Below, one piece after another: positions 15,963 through 23,941 of a stretch of DNA of 34,219 nucleotides. The stretch is from Halococcus salsus. Lineage in GTDB: Archaea; Halobacteriota; Halobacteria; Halobacteriales; Halococcaceae. Each line of letters begins with the position of its first letter. Position 1 is the stretch's first letter. The DNA is taken from NCBI RefSeq assembly GCF_009900715.1, contig NZ_JAAAJC010000013.1:5061-39279 (forward strand), in the 5' to 3' direction. The notes beneath the pieces are model-generated. The model saw only the letters and a program-made list of their open reading frames with translations, was not told where the DNA came from and did no database searches. The position numbers and the translations under genes are program-made.

Positions 15963-17198
15963 ATGAGTTTCCCGGGCGTTGAGAGCAACGGGTTATCCGC
16001 GGGTTGGCAGTCACGCCGAACTACCCAAGTCGTCGTGTGGCTCGGGACTGTTCTCGTTGCTCTCTGTGCGACCCCACTCGCCGCAGCCCACGGTACCAGT
16101 GGTACTCACGTCTACGCTGGCGGTGTTCACCTCGAGCAGTGGCATGCCCTATTCTTGATTGGACTCGGGCTCGGAATGGCCGCTGTTAGCGCGTATCTGC
16201 CGCGAGTACTCAAGCCGACCTACTCACACTACGCGCTCTGGAGCGTCTTCGCTGGGCTGGTGCTGGCTGCGGTCGGTGGTGTCCTGTTCACGCAGTTAGC
16301 TACCGCGACTGAGTACACAGCGAGTTCGATTCCGTTTCCACGGGCGTGGTACCAGCCCATTGCGCTACTACTCGGATTCGTGATGATGACCGGGAGCCTC
16401 CTTCTCGGCCGGCTCCAATGGCCAACACGGCCCGAGTATTCCATTCTGGGAATCGAACTAGGCCTCTGGATCGCCTATCCGGCACTTACTGGGATGGGCG
16501 AGTACACTAATCCACTCGGGTACGCGCTCGTCCTCAGCGTTCCGCTTACCGTCGGGTACATTCTCTGGCAGGACTGTGCTGGCGCGATCCGGTCGGTGCT
16601 TCGGGACCGGACGGCACGTCGGTTCGGTGGTGGCGTCGCGCTCACCGCCGGGCTCTTTTTCATGTTCGCGGCCGGCTTCTTCTCCTTCGTACCGGAGGAA
16701 GGTCTCAACGCACCGCAGACGGCCACCGTAACGACGCTGCCGACACTGTTCCCACTCGTGACCTGGCCCACGCTCGAATGGTTCTTCCCAACGATTCCTT
16801 TCGTGGGAATGCTCTCGGTCGGCGTTTTCATCATTGTCGGGATGCTCGGCGGGCTGATCGGCCTCAATGCTGCGATTATCGCTCGTCTCTGGACATCGGG
16901 AGAGAAGACGGAGGTAACCGAGAGCAGCGTCGGAACGGCGGCGTTCGTTGGAGCGAACGCGTGTAGTTGCTGTGGGCCGATCATCGGACAGTTCGTCATC
17001 CTGGTCGCGGGTTCTTCGGCTGCTGCACCCATCTACTGGTTGTTCGTCGACCTCGCTTCACCTGCTGGAACGCTCTTTCTCGCCACGAGCATCGCACTCC
17101 TCACCGGGAGTCTCCTGCACGCCGCCAAATCGCTAGTCAATTCGCCAGCGTGTGAAATTAACGAGCGTTCCTCGCCCCCGAGCGTACAGGCAGACTGA
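15963..17198 (+). CDS. polytopic membrane protein with Cys-Ser-Cys-Cys-Gly-Pro motif
   Basis: A 411-residue protein with a probable signal peptide or first helix ending in LAAAHG (about 22-43), then some nine more helices. Near the C-terminus, at the start of a membrane helix, lies ANACSCCGPIIGQF (C334, C336, C337). Vicinal Cys pairs before a Gly-Pro in a membrane helix recall MerT-type mercury carriers and the F-C-S-C-S motif of ArsP, so soft-metal or thiol chemistry is a reasonable inference. I know no characterised homologue. The exported part contains several His (HGTSGTHVYAGGVHLEQWHA) that could bind metal outside the cell. The gene marks the return to GC-rich sequence and is flanked by metal ATPase genes, which fits a metal-related job. 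Upstream 15759-15962 is A/T-rich and holds the promoter. Confidence 0.65.
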   Translation: MSFPGVESNGLSAGWQSRRTTQVVVWLGTVLVALCATPLAAAHGTSGTHVYAGGVHLEQWHALFLIGLGLGMAAVSAYLPRVLKPTYSHYALWSVFAGLVLAAVGGVLFTQLATATEYTASSIPFPRAWYQPIALLLGFVMMTGSLLLGRLQWPTRPEYSILGIELGLWIAYPALTGMGEYTNPLGYALVLSVPLTVGYILWQDCAGAIRSVLRDRTARRFGGGVALTAGLFFMFAAGFFSFVPEEGLNAPQTATVTTLPTLFPLVTWPTLEWFFPTIPFVGMLSVGVFIIVGMLGGLIGLNAAIIARLWTSGEKTEVTESSVGTAAFVGANACSCCGPIIGQFVILVAGSSAAAPIYWLFVDLASPAGTLFLATSIALLTGSLLHAAKSLVNSPACEINERSSPPSVQAD

Positions 17199-17227
17199 AG
17201 AAAACTAACCTTACGAAGTCGCCATAC

Positions 17228-17572
17228 AATCGTAGGTTCGAAGAGATTCGTGATCATGAGAAGGCGCACGTTGAGGCACTGACCACGACAATCACCGACC
17301 CCGGTGGTACCCCTGTTCAGGAAGCCGAGTACAAGGTCGGATACGAGACCGTCTCCGAGTTCGTCGCGACCGCGGCCCATTTCAAAGACATTGGCATGTC
17401 GGCATACGCTGGTGCCGCATCATTCATCTCCAGTTCGGAGGTACTCACGTCAGCACCCAATATCCACTCAGTCGAGGCCCGACACGCGAGTTACTTCGGC
17501 ACGTTAAGTCTCCGTCAAGCGGCACCCGATGCGTTCGATACGGCGCGCTCAATGAACCAGGTCCTTCCCTAG
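17228..17572 (+). pseudogene. C-terminal fragment of a ferritin-like domain protein
   Basis: This open frame has no start codon in a sensible place. It encodes FEEIRDHEKAHVEAL, then a Gly/Pro turn, VGYETVSEFVATAAHF, SAYAGAASFISSSEVL, SVEARHASYFGTL and the end DAFDTARSMNQVLP. The spaced Glu/His residues (E-x-x-DHE-x-AH, E-x-x-A-x-H) are the diiron-type ligands of the ferritin-like families often called desiccation-related or DUF4439/Ferritin_2 in haloarchaea. The first helix or more of the domain is missing and the frame reads directly out of the stop of the preceding gene. It is a 5'-deleted remnant. An original role in iron or oxidative stress is only suggested by family. Confidence 0.75.
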
Positions 17573-17689
17573 TAACAGTTCGTCGCCTCGGAGTAGCGCC
17601 CGCCCAGAGGCTTTTTCGTTGTAGATTTCGGTTTGGGTGCCCATCATCAGGATAGTACCGATTGGTCTGGGCTCACTGGTCTCGATTCG

Positions 17690-17877
17690 CTACCCGACGG
17701 TGATCCGAGTCGTAGCTGTCTGAAGGAATGCGGTCTCGTAGCCCTCGTGTCGGGCGGCTTGCGTGGGGTTTCGATAGAAAGTTCGAGGACATCGCCGGTC
17801 TGCACAGTATTGATCCCCGTCCCGTAGTGGTTGTTGAGCTCCGGATCGAGTGTCGGCGTGAGCGCGCCGCTCGCTAC
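17690..17877 (-). pseudogene. frameshifted C-terminal remnant, P19-like metal-binding family (tentative)
   Basis: Directly after the stop of the zinc-type ATPase, on the same strand, one frame reads LTPTLDPELNNHYG and then GDVLELSIETP. A second frame continues PTQAARHEGYETAFLQ, ending TRITVG. Joined, the two pieces read like the last third of an exported haloarchaeal protein that I associate with P19-type iron/copper-binding or iron-transporter proteins (conserved RHEGYETAFL). A one-base loss near 17765-17772 explains the frame change. No N-terminal part is present. The 117 bp beyond it (17573-17689) contain another short open stretch on the minus strand but nothing recognisable. Confidence 0.55.
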
Positions 17878-20223
17878 TCATTTCGAGGAGTCGCCTCCCC
17901 GTAGCGTGTCGGGAACCATCCGCGAGAGACGCATCGCATTGCCAGTGACACCGAGGCTCATACCCATATCGCCGACAACCACGGCCACCGCAACGCTGAC
18001 GTAGCCGAGCGGGACGCCGATCGCGAGCAGTGCCTTCGCGCCGAGACTCGTCCAGATGTTCTGTTGAATCACGTTTCCTGCTTTGTCCGACAGCTCGTAG
18101 AGGTACGGCAGTTTCGAGAGATCGTCACCCATAAGTGCGATATCAGCAGTTTCAAGCGCTGTATCCGTTCCGGCAGCCCCCATCGCAATCCCGACAGTCG
18201 CGGTCGCAAGCGCTGGCGCATCGTTCACGCCGTCGCCAACCATCGCAACGTCGCCGTATTCATCACTCAACTCATCGATTGCTTCGACCTTCTGGTCAGG
18301 GAGGAGTTCCGCGTGGTACTCGTCAACGCCGACCTGCTCGGCAATCGCCTGGGCCGTTCCCTCATTGTCGCCCGTGAGCATTACAACATGACCGATACCC
18401 AACTCATGCAGGCGCTCGACAGCGCGTTGTGAGATCGGACGTACCTCATCAGCAATTGCGATGCCACCCAGCAACTCTGTTTCCGTTCCAATGAGGACGA
18501 CCGTTCGTCCCTCCTCCTCAAGTCCGGCCAACACATGGTCAGCGTACTCCTTCTCCGCCTCTTCGGGACTAGAATTCTCAGTGACCTCCTCCGGTACGAC
18601 CCCACCGTCAGTTACGCTGCGAGCTTGGGGGAGGTCGAAGCCGAGTTCCCCGAATAGTGCTGGTTTGCCTGCATAGTACGTCTCACCGTCGATAGTAGCT
18701 TGAATGCCCTTTCCAGTCAGGCTCTCGAAATTCGAGACAGGAGGAAGATCGATTCCCTCAGAGTCCTCAGTATGGGTGAGAATCGCCTCAGCAATCGGAT
18801 GTTCACTCCGCTGTTCTAACCCGGCACCGTATCGGAGCACATCTGACTCACTGTAGTCTCCGAACGGAATCACGTCAGTGACCGTGAGTTCACCCTTCGT
18901 GAGCGTCCCGGTTTTGTCCATCGCGATAGCGTCGATTTCGCCCATTGCTTCGAGGTGATTTCCTCCTTTGATGAGCACGCCGTTCTTCGCGGCACTCGTA
19001 ATCCCGGAAACGACCGAAACGGGCGTCGAGATGACGAATGCGCACGGGCACGCGATCACAAGTAGGGTGAGACCACGGATGAACCACGTCTGCCACGGCC
19101 ATCCGAACGCGAGTGGCGGCACGGCAGCGGTGAGAATTGCCAGCACGACCACTATCGGCGTGTAGTAGCCCGAAAAGCGATCGACGAACTGCTCCTTTTC
19201 GGTTTTCTTCTCCTGTGCTCCCTGCACCATCTCGATGATTTTCGAGAGCGTCGAATCACCCGCCGTTGAGGTGACCTCTACTTCGAGATAGCCTTCCGCG
19301 TTGATACTTCCGGCAAACACTTCATCGCCGGAAGATTTGTCGATAGGTACGCTCTCTCCGGTGATTGAAGACTCATCGACCGCACTCTCGCCCTCGACAA
19401 CTGAGCCGTCGAGTGGGATCTTCTCGCCGGGACGGACGATGACGGTTTCGCCTACGTCCACGTCCTCGGCCGCTACAGTCACCTCATCGCCATTCCGGCG
19501 GACCGTGGCCTCATCCGGCGAGAGTTCCATCAGTTCACGCAGCGAGTTGCGTGCTCTATCCATCGCGTAATCTTCAAGCAACTCCGCGATGCTGAACAGG
19601 ACGGCTAGTGTCGCGGCTTCGACGAAGTAGCCGATGCCGGTGGCGGCGATGATCGCCGTCCCCATCAGGAAGTCGATGTCGAGACTCAGGTTCTTCGCGG
19701 AGTAGTAGCCTCCGCGAACGACGGGATAGCCGCTGACGGCGATTGCGACGAAAAATAGCCCGTCCGCGAGTGTGAGCGGATAGTCGAGGACGGTTGCAGC
19801 CTCGATGTTTTGCCCAGTGAGTACGAACTCGAAGAGGAGACCGAACACGAGAAACCCTGCTCCGATCCAGGTTTTGATGGCGCGCGAACTCGTCCAGATC
19901 TCCGAGGGAGGCGCGATTTCCACTCCTCCGGTCGATTCCTCACGAGAATCGCTTTCATCGCCGACGACGTCGTAGCCCGCACCCTCAATGGCTGCAACCA
20001 CGTCGGCCTCGGTCACACGGTCAGAATTATAGGTCACCGTAGCCGTGCCAGTGGTCGGCTGGAGGGTCGTGTCAGTGATCCCGTCGACGCGTTGGAGTGC
20101 CTTACCGACCTTCTGCGCGCACGAGGGACAGTCCATCTCCGGAACGGCAAGCCGGACGGACAGTTCTCGCGCCTGCTTACTGTCGCCCGTCTGTTCCACT
20201 GCATCCACGTTCTCGGTCATCAC
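17878..20223 (-). CDS. zntA: Zn/Cd/Pb-exporting P1B-2 ATPase
   Basis: A 781-residue heavy-metal ATPase exporting divalent soft metals at the cost of ATP. The domains in order are an HMA domain (about 22-88) with the metal site MDCPSC (C32, C35), two N-terminal helices, helices 3-4, the actuator domain with ITGES (287-291), TM6 with CPC (392-394), catalytic DKTGTLT (436-442), N-domain SEHP (473-476) and GDGVND (663-668). The last helices have Lys730 in TM7 and Asp752 in GDMGMSLG of TM8, the pair that defines Zn/Cd/Pb pumps (ZntA/CadA) and not Cu pumps. It is preceded on the same strand, 61 bp away, by an HTH-10 regulator, and a dyad lies between them. Met2 is an alternative start. The decayed ATPase at 1154-2119 is a diverged relative. 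Confidence 0.95.
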   Translation of the reverse strand: MMTENVDAVEQTGDSKQARELSVRLAVPEMDCPSCAQKVGKALQRVDGITDTTLQPTTGTATVTYNSDRVTEADVVAAIEGAGYDVVGDESDSREESTGGVEIAPPSEIWTSSRAIKTWIGAGFLVFGLLFEFVLTGQNIEAATVLDYPLTLADGLFFVAIAVSGYPVVRGGYYSAKNLSLDIDFLMGTAIIAATGIGYFVEAATLAVLFSIAELLEDYAMDRARNSLRELMELSPDEATVRRNGDEVTVAAEDVDVGETVIVRPGEKIPLDGSVVEGESAVDESSITGESVPIDKSSGDEVFAGSINAEGYLEVEVTSTAGDSTLSKIIEMVQGAQEKKTEKEQFVDRFSGYYTPIVVVLAILTAAVPPLAFGWPWQTWFIRGLTLLVIACPCAFVISTPVSVVSGITSAAKNGVLIKGGNHLEAMGEIDAIAMDKTGTLTKGELTVTDVIPFGDYSESDVLRYGAGLEQRSEHPIAEAILTHTEDSEGIDLPPVSNFESLTGKGIQATIDGETYYAGKPALFGELGFDLPQARSVTDGGVVPEEVTENSSPEEAEKEYADHVLAGLEEEGRTVVLIGTETELLGGIAIADEVRPISQRAVERLHELGIGHVVMLTGDNEGTAQAIAEQVGVDEYHAELLPDQKVEAIDELSDEYGDVAMVGDGVNDAPALATATVGIAMGAAGTDTALETADIALMGDDLSKLPYLYELSDKAGNVIQQNIWTSLGAKALLAIGVPLGYVSVAVAVVVGDMGMSLGVTGNAMRLSRMVPDTLRGGDSSK

Positions 20224-20240
20224 CGTGAGATAGGGGAGTC

Positions 20241-20271
20241 AACTCGATAAGCCTTAGTTGGAATTTTCCAA
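20241..20271 (-). promoter_or_regulatory. promoter with upstream palindrome for the zinc-type ATPase
   Basis: In the 61-bp gap between the regulator and the ATPase, TTGGAA-TT-TTCCAA (20258-20271) is a perfect dyad with 6-bp arms. Immediately downstream on the minus strand, CTTATCG (about 20245-20251) sits some 25-28 bp before the ATG at 20223, where a TATA box for a leaderless transcript is expected. A palindrome just upstream of BRE/TATA is the usual position for an activator site. The neighbouring HTH-10 protein is the obvious candidate. This reading is inferred from position only. Confidence 0.5.
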
Positions 20272-20284
20272 ACGGGAAGTCAGG

Positions 20285-21034
20285 TCAGGGTGATATCGAC
20301 GGCTCCGAAGGGAGATTTTCGTGAGCAACGTGCTCCTTCGCAAGGTGTTCTTCCGCCCGTCGAAGTCGGTAGGTGAGCGTCGACCGAGGCACGTTGAGGT
20401 GCTCTGCTAGTCCACCTACGTCGATCTCTCGGGGCGACTCGTAATAGCCGTGTTCGACGGCAGCCTGAAGAGCAGCCTCTTGTTCTGGCGAGAGCTGGGT
20501 TGTTCTGTCGTTCGTATTGTTTGTCGAGGTCGAGGTGGCGGCCGTTCGGAGTATTTCCGTTCGGGCACAGTCGCCGACGGCAGTTGCGAGCTCATCGAAG
20601 AACGCACTCACGTCGCCCTCGCCGGAATGGATGATGCGCCAGGTGTAGTGACGACTCTCGTGGCGCGTGTCGAACAGTAGACCATCGCCGAGGTGGTCGC
20701 GTGCGATGTGGGGGATGGACGAGCAAAGAGGGGTGCGCTCCCAGTACGAGTAGAGAACGAGCGTGTCATCAGTCTGGTCAAGGATCTGTGTAGTCTGGGT
20801 AGCATCACAGTCCTCGGTTGCGAGACAGTCTGCATAGTAGTCGCTGTTGAGAAAGGCGTCTTCGATATCAGCGAGAGCGTCGGGTGTCCCGGTGGCGTGA
20901 TCGACGCGCCAGAGACGGTTCTCGGTGGCGTGCAGCGAGAGCGATCGAATCCAAGCGTCTGGATGGTCAGCGAGAGTATCTGCCACCCTGTTGCACTTAG
21001 GTTCGTATTCGAGAGCGAAGACGAGCTCGCGCAT
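20285..21034 (-). CDS. HTH-10 (bacterio-opsin activator-type) metal-responsive regulator candidate
   Basis: A 249-residue protein with a C-terminal HTH-10 domain (about 181-234): LSPEQEAALQAAVEHGYYE, PREIDVGGLAEHLNVPRST, LTYRLRRAEEHLAK. This domain defines the Bat-like regulators of haloarchaea. The N-terminal ~160 residues form a sensor domain with five cysteines (C14, C70, C76, C104, C156), including DCLATEDCD, and several His. These are suitable for binding the soft metals pumped by the adjacent ATPase. The gene lies immediately upstream of that ATPase on the same strand, with a palindrome in the gap. Activation of the ATPase by metal is the natural hypothesis. Its own TATA-like element (GTATTATG on the minus strand, near 21062-21069) is about 30 bp before the ATG. 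Confidence 0.85.
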   Translation of the reverse strand: MRELVFALEYEPKCNRVADTLADHPDAWIRSLSLHATENRLWRVDHATGTPDALADIEDAFLNSDYYADCLATEDCDATQTTQILDQTDDTLVLYSYWERTPLCSSIPHIARDHLGDGLLFDTRHESRHYTWRIIHSGEGDVSAFFDELATAVGDCARTEILRTAATSTSTNNTNDRTTQLSPEQEAALQAAVEHGYYESPREIDVGGLAEHLNVPRSTLTYRLRRAEEHLAKEHVAHENLPSEPSISP

Positions 21035-21100
21035 ACACTACTATAGCTGGCTCGGAGGCATAATACATGGCTTTAGACCGCCCGGATTTGGTTACTGGGG

Positions 21101-21385
21101 TTAGATCACATCGTCGTGATCGTGAGTTTCCTGCATCCGCTGTGCTTCGGCAGCGTATTGCTCTTGAAGGTCGGTATCGTCGACGGAGCCGAGATTGCTC
21201 GGGTCAGCGTCGACAGCCGCCGTGGTGTCGCGAACATCGGTAAAGGAGGTTAGTGCTCGTTCTTTGCGGTAGTACTGCTCACCATCGGGAGTTGCGTAGG
21301 TGAGGATGATCAGGTTCTGCTCGTCGTCGGAGTAGGTTCGTTCGACCAACCACACACGGATACCATTATCCAGTTGCTCCGTCAT
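21101..21385 (-). CDS. small acidic haloarchaeal protein of unknown function (DUF7532-like)
   Basis: A 94-residue soluble protein beginning MTEQLDNGIRVWLVERTY. A compact beta-rich front half follows (NLIILTYATPDGEQYYRKERAL), then an acidic helical tail ending QRMQETHDHDDVI. It matches my memory of a widespread haloarchaeal family numbered DUF7532, which is not verified. The start is ATG 21385; the frame upstream to 21508 is basic and not conserved-looking. The His/Asp-rich end (THDHDD) could bind metal but is too short to argue from. It lies 66 bp ahead of the HTH-10 regulator on the same strand. Confidence 0.7.
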   Translation of the reverse strand: MTEQLDNGIRVWLVERTYSDDEQNLIILTYATPDGEQYYRKERALTSFTDVRDTTAAVDADPSNLGSVDDTDLQEQYAAEAQRMQETHDHDDVI

Positions 21386-21732
21386 ATTCGCCCGGTTGTT
21401 GCGCCTCGGGATTAAATGGTGGAGGTTGTAGATGGGTGTTTTCAGAGACACGGAACCCAAAGCCCATCCCGGCAGCACAAATTTCCGAAGAGATCTATGC
21501 ATGAACAATCTACCTAGCCGACTTCAGCTCAGGTATTGCCGGAGAACTCATCTGACCCGCTACGGGAGAATCCCCTGAACCAGAGATCGGGTGAACATAT
21601 TTGTTATTAAATGATGGTCTGTGGAATAGCCCTGATGATGTTGATTTCGAATCGAATCGTGTATGAGCAATCTACCTGCCTGGCTTCAGATCGAGATCGT
21701 CGTCTATCAACACTCAACGATTTATCGCCCAC
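21386..21732. other. intergenic stretch ahead of the arsenic genes, with two related 28-bp copies
   Basis: No gene is seen. Two related tracts begin at 21501 and 21663: both start ATGA(A/G)CAATCTACCT and share CTTCAG about 7 bases further on. A third, more diverged relative lies at about 27531 beside the recombinase fragment. The rest is A/T-rich promoter DNA. Confidence 0.5.
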
Positions 21733-21754
21733 CGCAATCTTCAAATAGATTGCG
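21733..21754 (+). promoter_or_regulatory. ArsR operator candidate overlapping the promoter of the first arsenic operon
   Basis: A perfect inverted repeat with 8-bp arms, CGCAATCT-N6-AGATTGCG. Its centre is 29 bp upstream of the ATG at 21773, where the TATA box of a leaderless haloarchaeal transcript should be (the spacer is TCAAAT). An ArsR dimer bound here would block TBP/TFB. The arsR gene of the same operon (21939) is the expected ligand-responsive repressor. Confidence 0.65.
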
Positions 21755-21772
21755 AAAATACGATTTGGTGCG

Positions 21773-21916
21773 ATGTCACAGAGTACTCTCGGTCGCATCT
21801 GGGATCGTCTCACAGCACGCTACGAACAGGACACAGAATCCGACTGTTGCGGGGCTACTGTTGAGGAAATCACACAGGATTCGCCCGAAACCGAATCGGA
21901 GAACTGCTGCGAATAG
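21773..21916 (+). CDS. 47-residue Cys-rich small protein leading the arsenic operon
   Basis: ATG 21773 to TAG 21914-21916 encodes a 47-residue acidic protein. It has a short amphipathic start (MSQSTLGRIWDRLTARYEQ) and two Cys-Cys pairs: ESDCCGATVEE in the middle and ENCCE at the very end. Paired vicinal cysteines are strong ligands for As(III). The gene is 22 bp ahead of arsR and directly behind a strong dyad, so it is the first gene of the arsR-arsP operon. I recall short CCG-containing proteins beside haloarchaeal ars genes but no characterised one. A metallochaperone or As(III)-sequestering role is inferred. Confidence 0.72.
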   Translation: MSQSTLGRIWDRLTARYEQDTESDCCGATVEEITQDSPETESENCCE

Positions 21917-21938
21917 ATACAAAACGCAAAGGTACGAT

Positions 21939-22322
21939 ATGTCCCAGACAGACTCACCACCTGACGAAGCCTACAGCGCGCTCGACCGATTATACGACGA
22001 CCCGGAGGCACGAATCGCCGCCCTGCGGGACTCTCGCCCTCCCGAACGAGATGTTGCCGGTCAAGAAGCCGTATTCAAGGCGCTCGCCAACGAAGACCGC
22101 CTCCGCGTTCTCGAAACACTCCGCGAGTCCGAGTGCTGTGGCTGTGAATTACAGATCGTGCTCGATGCACCGCAATCGACGGTCGCCACGCACCTCCGGA
22201 AGTTGAAGAAAGCGGGACTGGTCAAATCACGGAAGAAGGGCAAGTGGAGCTACTACCGCATCGCCGATACCGCGGTCTTCGAACTGCTTGATCTCGCCCG
22301 CGCTGTTCAGGGGGACGCCTGA
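21939..22322 (+). CDS. arsR: ArsR-family metalloregulator (1)
   Basis: A 127-residue ArsR/SmtB repressor. The winged helix spans about 41-115: [16 protein letters not shown], then [27 protein letters not shown] as the recognition part and [11 protein letters not shown] as the wing. The inducer site is ESECCGCEL (C66, C67, C69), the classic alpha3N cysteine cluster that binds As(III) and Sb(III). I start at ATG 21939 because [19 protein letters not shown] begins a normal N-terminus; the longer in-frame upstream reading covers the promoter and the 47-residue gene in another frame. The stop is one base before the arsP ATG, so the genes are translationally coupled. It presumably represses this operon via the dyad at 21733-21754. 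Confidence 0.92.
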   Translation: MSQTDSPPDEAYSALDRLYDDPEARIAALRDSRPPERDVAGQEAVFKALANEDRLRVLETLRESECCGCELQIVLDAPQSTVATHLRKLKKAGLVKSRKKGKWSYYRIADTAVFELLDLARAVQGDA

Positions 22323-22323
22323 G

Positions 22324-23283
22324 ATGCTTCCGGCAGGACTCGAAAGCGGCCTCATCGACTCGTGGAACTACTTCGTTCATCTCGTGGTCCTCCTCGTCCC
22401 GCTGTTCATCGGGGCGTCGTTCCTCGTGGGCCTCGCACAGGAGTATCTCCCACCGGAGAAGGTCGAGCGAAAGCTTCGCGGGCACGATGAGGGTGCGGGG
22501 AACGTCGCTGCCGCCGGACTGGGCGCGGTGACGCCATTCTGTTCGTGTTCGACTGTGCCTGTACTGGCTGGATTATTGCAGGCAGGCGCGCCGCTCGGGC
22601 TCGCGTTTTCGTTTCTGCTGGCCTCGCCGCTCGTCAACGAGATCGCCGTGTTGTTGCTCGTCGGCCTGTTCGGCATCGAGGTGACGGTCTGGTACATCGT
22701 CATGACGTTCGTCGCGGCAGTCGTCGGTGGACTCGTGATCGGGCGGCTGGGATTGGCCGAACAAGTCAAGGAAGTCAGCATTACTAACGAGACCGATCAA
22801 GCCGTCGCAACAGACGGCGGGACGGTCGATTGCTGTGCTGGAGGACCGACGCCAACCGAACAGACCCACAGACAGCACGTCGAGAGCGCCGCGCGTGATG
22901 CATGGTCGTTCTTCGTCGATACCCTTCCATATCTGATTCTCGGAATGGTGATCGGGGCGCTGATTCATGGCGTCGTTCCAGTCGACGTGCTCCAGACCGT
23001 CCTCGGACCTGAGAACCCGCTCGCCGTGCCACTGGCTGCGCTCGCCGGTGCGCCGGTCTACGTCAGCCTCAGCGGAATGTTGCCAATCGCTGCTTCCCTC
23101 AGCGAACAGGGGATCGCTATTGGGACCGTTCTCGCGTTCGTCGTTGGCGGAGCTGGTGTCAGCATCCCGAACGTGATTCTCCTGAACAAACTCTTCAAGC
23201 GCCGGCTGTTGGTCGTTTACGCTACCACCGTCGTCGCAATCGGTGTCATCGTTGGTGTTGTGTTCAATATCTTCATCGTCTAA
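22324..23283 (+). CDS. arsP: ArsP-type permease (trivalent organoarsenical efflux)
   Basis: A 319-residue polytopic permease of the ArsP_1/DUF318 family. Characterised members export methylarsenite and aromatic As(III) compounds. The family hallmark [14 protein letters not shown] (C73, C75) lies at the start of a membrane helix, and a pseudo-symmetrical second half begins around residue 195 ([16 protein letters not shown]). The cytosolic loop between the halves carries an extra pair DCCAGG (C170-C171) that may hand over substrate. The ATG is one base after the arsR stop. With the 47-residue Cys protein and ArsR it makes an operon for organic or methylated arsenic. Some relatives transport other metals or thiols, so substrate confidence is moderate. 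Confidence 0.88.
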   Translation: MLPAGLESGLIDSWNYFVHLVVLLVPLFIGASFLVGLAQEYLPPEKVERKLRGHDEGAGNVAAAGLGAVTPFCSCSTVPVLAGLLQAGAPLGLAFSFLLASPLVNEIAVLLLVGLFGIEVTVWYIVMTFVAAVVGGLVIGRLGLAEQVKEVSITNETDQAVATDGGTVDCCAGGPTPTEQTHRQHVESAARDAWSFFVDTLPYLILGMVIGALIHGVVPVDVLQTVLGPENPLAVPLAALAGAPVYVSLSGMLPIAASLSEQGIAIGTVLAFVVGGAGVSIPNVILLNKLFKRRLLVVYATTVVAIGVIVGVVFNIFIV

Positions 23284-23407
23284 GTTGCCCTGCTGGCCAG
23301 TCACCCATCTTCACTTCCAACAATACCGTGACCGTGGCAACACCGATTTCGCCGTCCCGATGGTCTCGATCACGAGCGCCCGGAACCGGCTTCGTATCCG
23401 TTCGGTG

Positions 23408-23827
23408 CTATTCGAGGGCGGCGACTGCGTCGACGGTGACTGCGGCACCACCGAGTAGTTCGCAGGCTCCGACGGTCGTGCGTGCCGGATACGTGTCCTC
23501 GAAATATCTCTCGTAGGTCTCGTTGACCGATTCGTAGGCGGCCATATCGGTGAGATACAGCGTTAACTGAAACACGTCATCCATCCCCTGTCCGCGCTGA
23601 TTCAGCTTGGCTTCGAGGTTCTGTAAGGCGAGTTCGAGCTGCTGTGCAGGTGGTTCGTCGCTTTCGACTTGTCCATTGTGCTCGGGAAGTTGCCCCTCGA
23701 TGAAACGGAGGTCCGAGTCGCCAGTCTTCATTCCGTAGCCACCGATGAACTCCGTCCCAGCGCGCTGCCTTCGGCTTGCTTCGCTCGCTCGATCCGGAAT
23801 CGATCTGTTGGCTTGCTCTGATTGCAC
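23408..23827 (-). CDS. RidA/YjgF/UK114 family protein
   Basis: A RidA-fold protein, usually an enamine/imine deaminase that clears reactive intermediates of amino acid metabolism. Recognisable parts are LRFIEGQLPEHNGQV, the long helix with LQNLEAKLNQRGQGMDDV, YLTDMAAYESVNETYERYF, and the active-site region PARTTVGACELLGGAAVTVDAVAALE (read in two pieces) with the conserved Arg and final Glu. The start is uncertain. GTG 23827 gives 139 residues with a TTTTACTT element about 29 bp upstream. ATG 23731 would delete the GTEFIGGYG segment that aligns with family members. The first ~25 residues are unusual, so the N-terminus may be replaced. It lies between the two arsenic operons on the opposite strand. 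Confidence 0.75.
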   Translation of the reverse strand: MQSEQANRSIPDRASEASRRQRAGTEFIGGYGMKTGDSDLRFIEGQLPEHNGQVESDEPPAQQLELALQNLEAKLNQRGQGMDDVFQLTLYLTDMAAYESVNETYERYFEDTYPARTTVGACELLGGAAVTVDAVAALE

Positions 23828-23941
23828 GCTTCGGTTTAATATTCTCTCAAGTAAAACCCTTTCGTCCGCACTCGTACGAACGACCCATGGGCAGAGATAG
23901 TACACGAATAGGGTATCACCCGCGTCGTCATCGAAACGATT

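Noticed and set aside
16475-17032. 185-codon minus-strand frame over the polytopic 411-residue protein
   Set aside because: It is rich in Pro, Ser and Lys with no domain, and lies opposite a clear membrane protein.
22573-23304. 243-codon minus-strand frame over arsP
   Set aside because: It is antisense to a well-supported permease; the Asp/His/Arg-rich composition is a shadow of hydrophobic codons.
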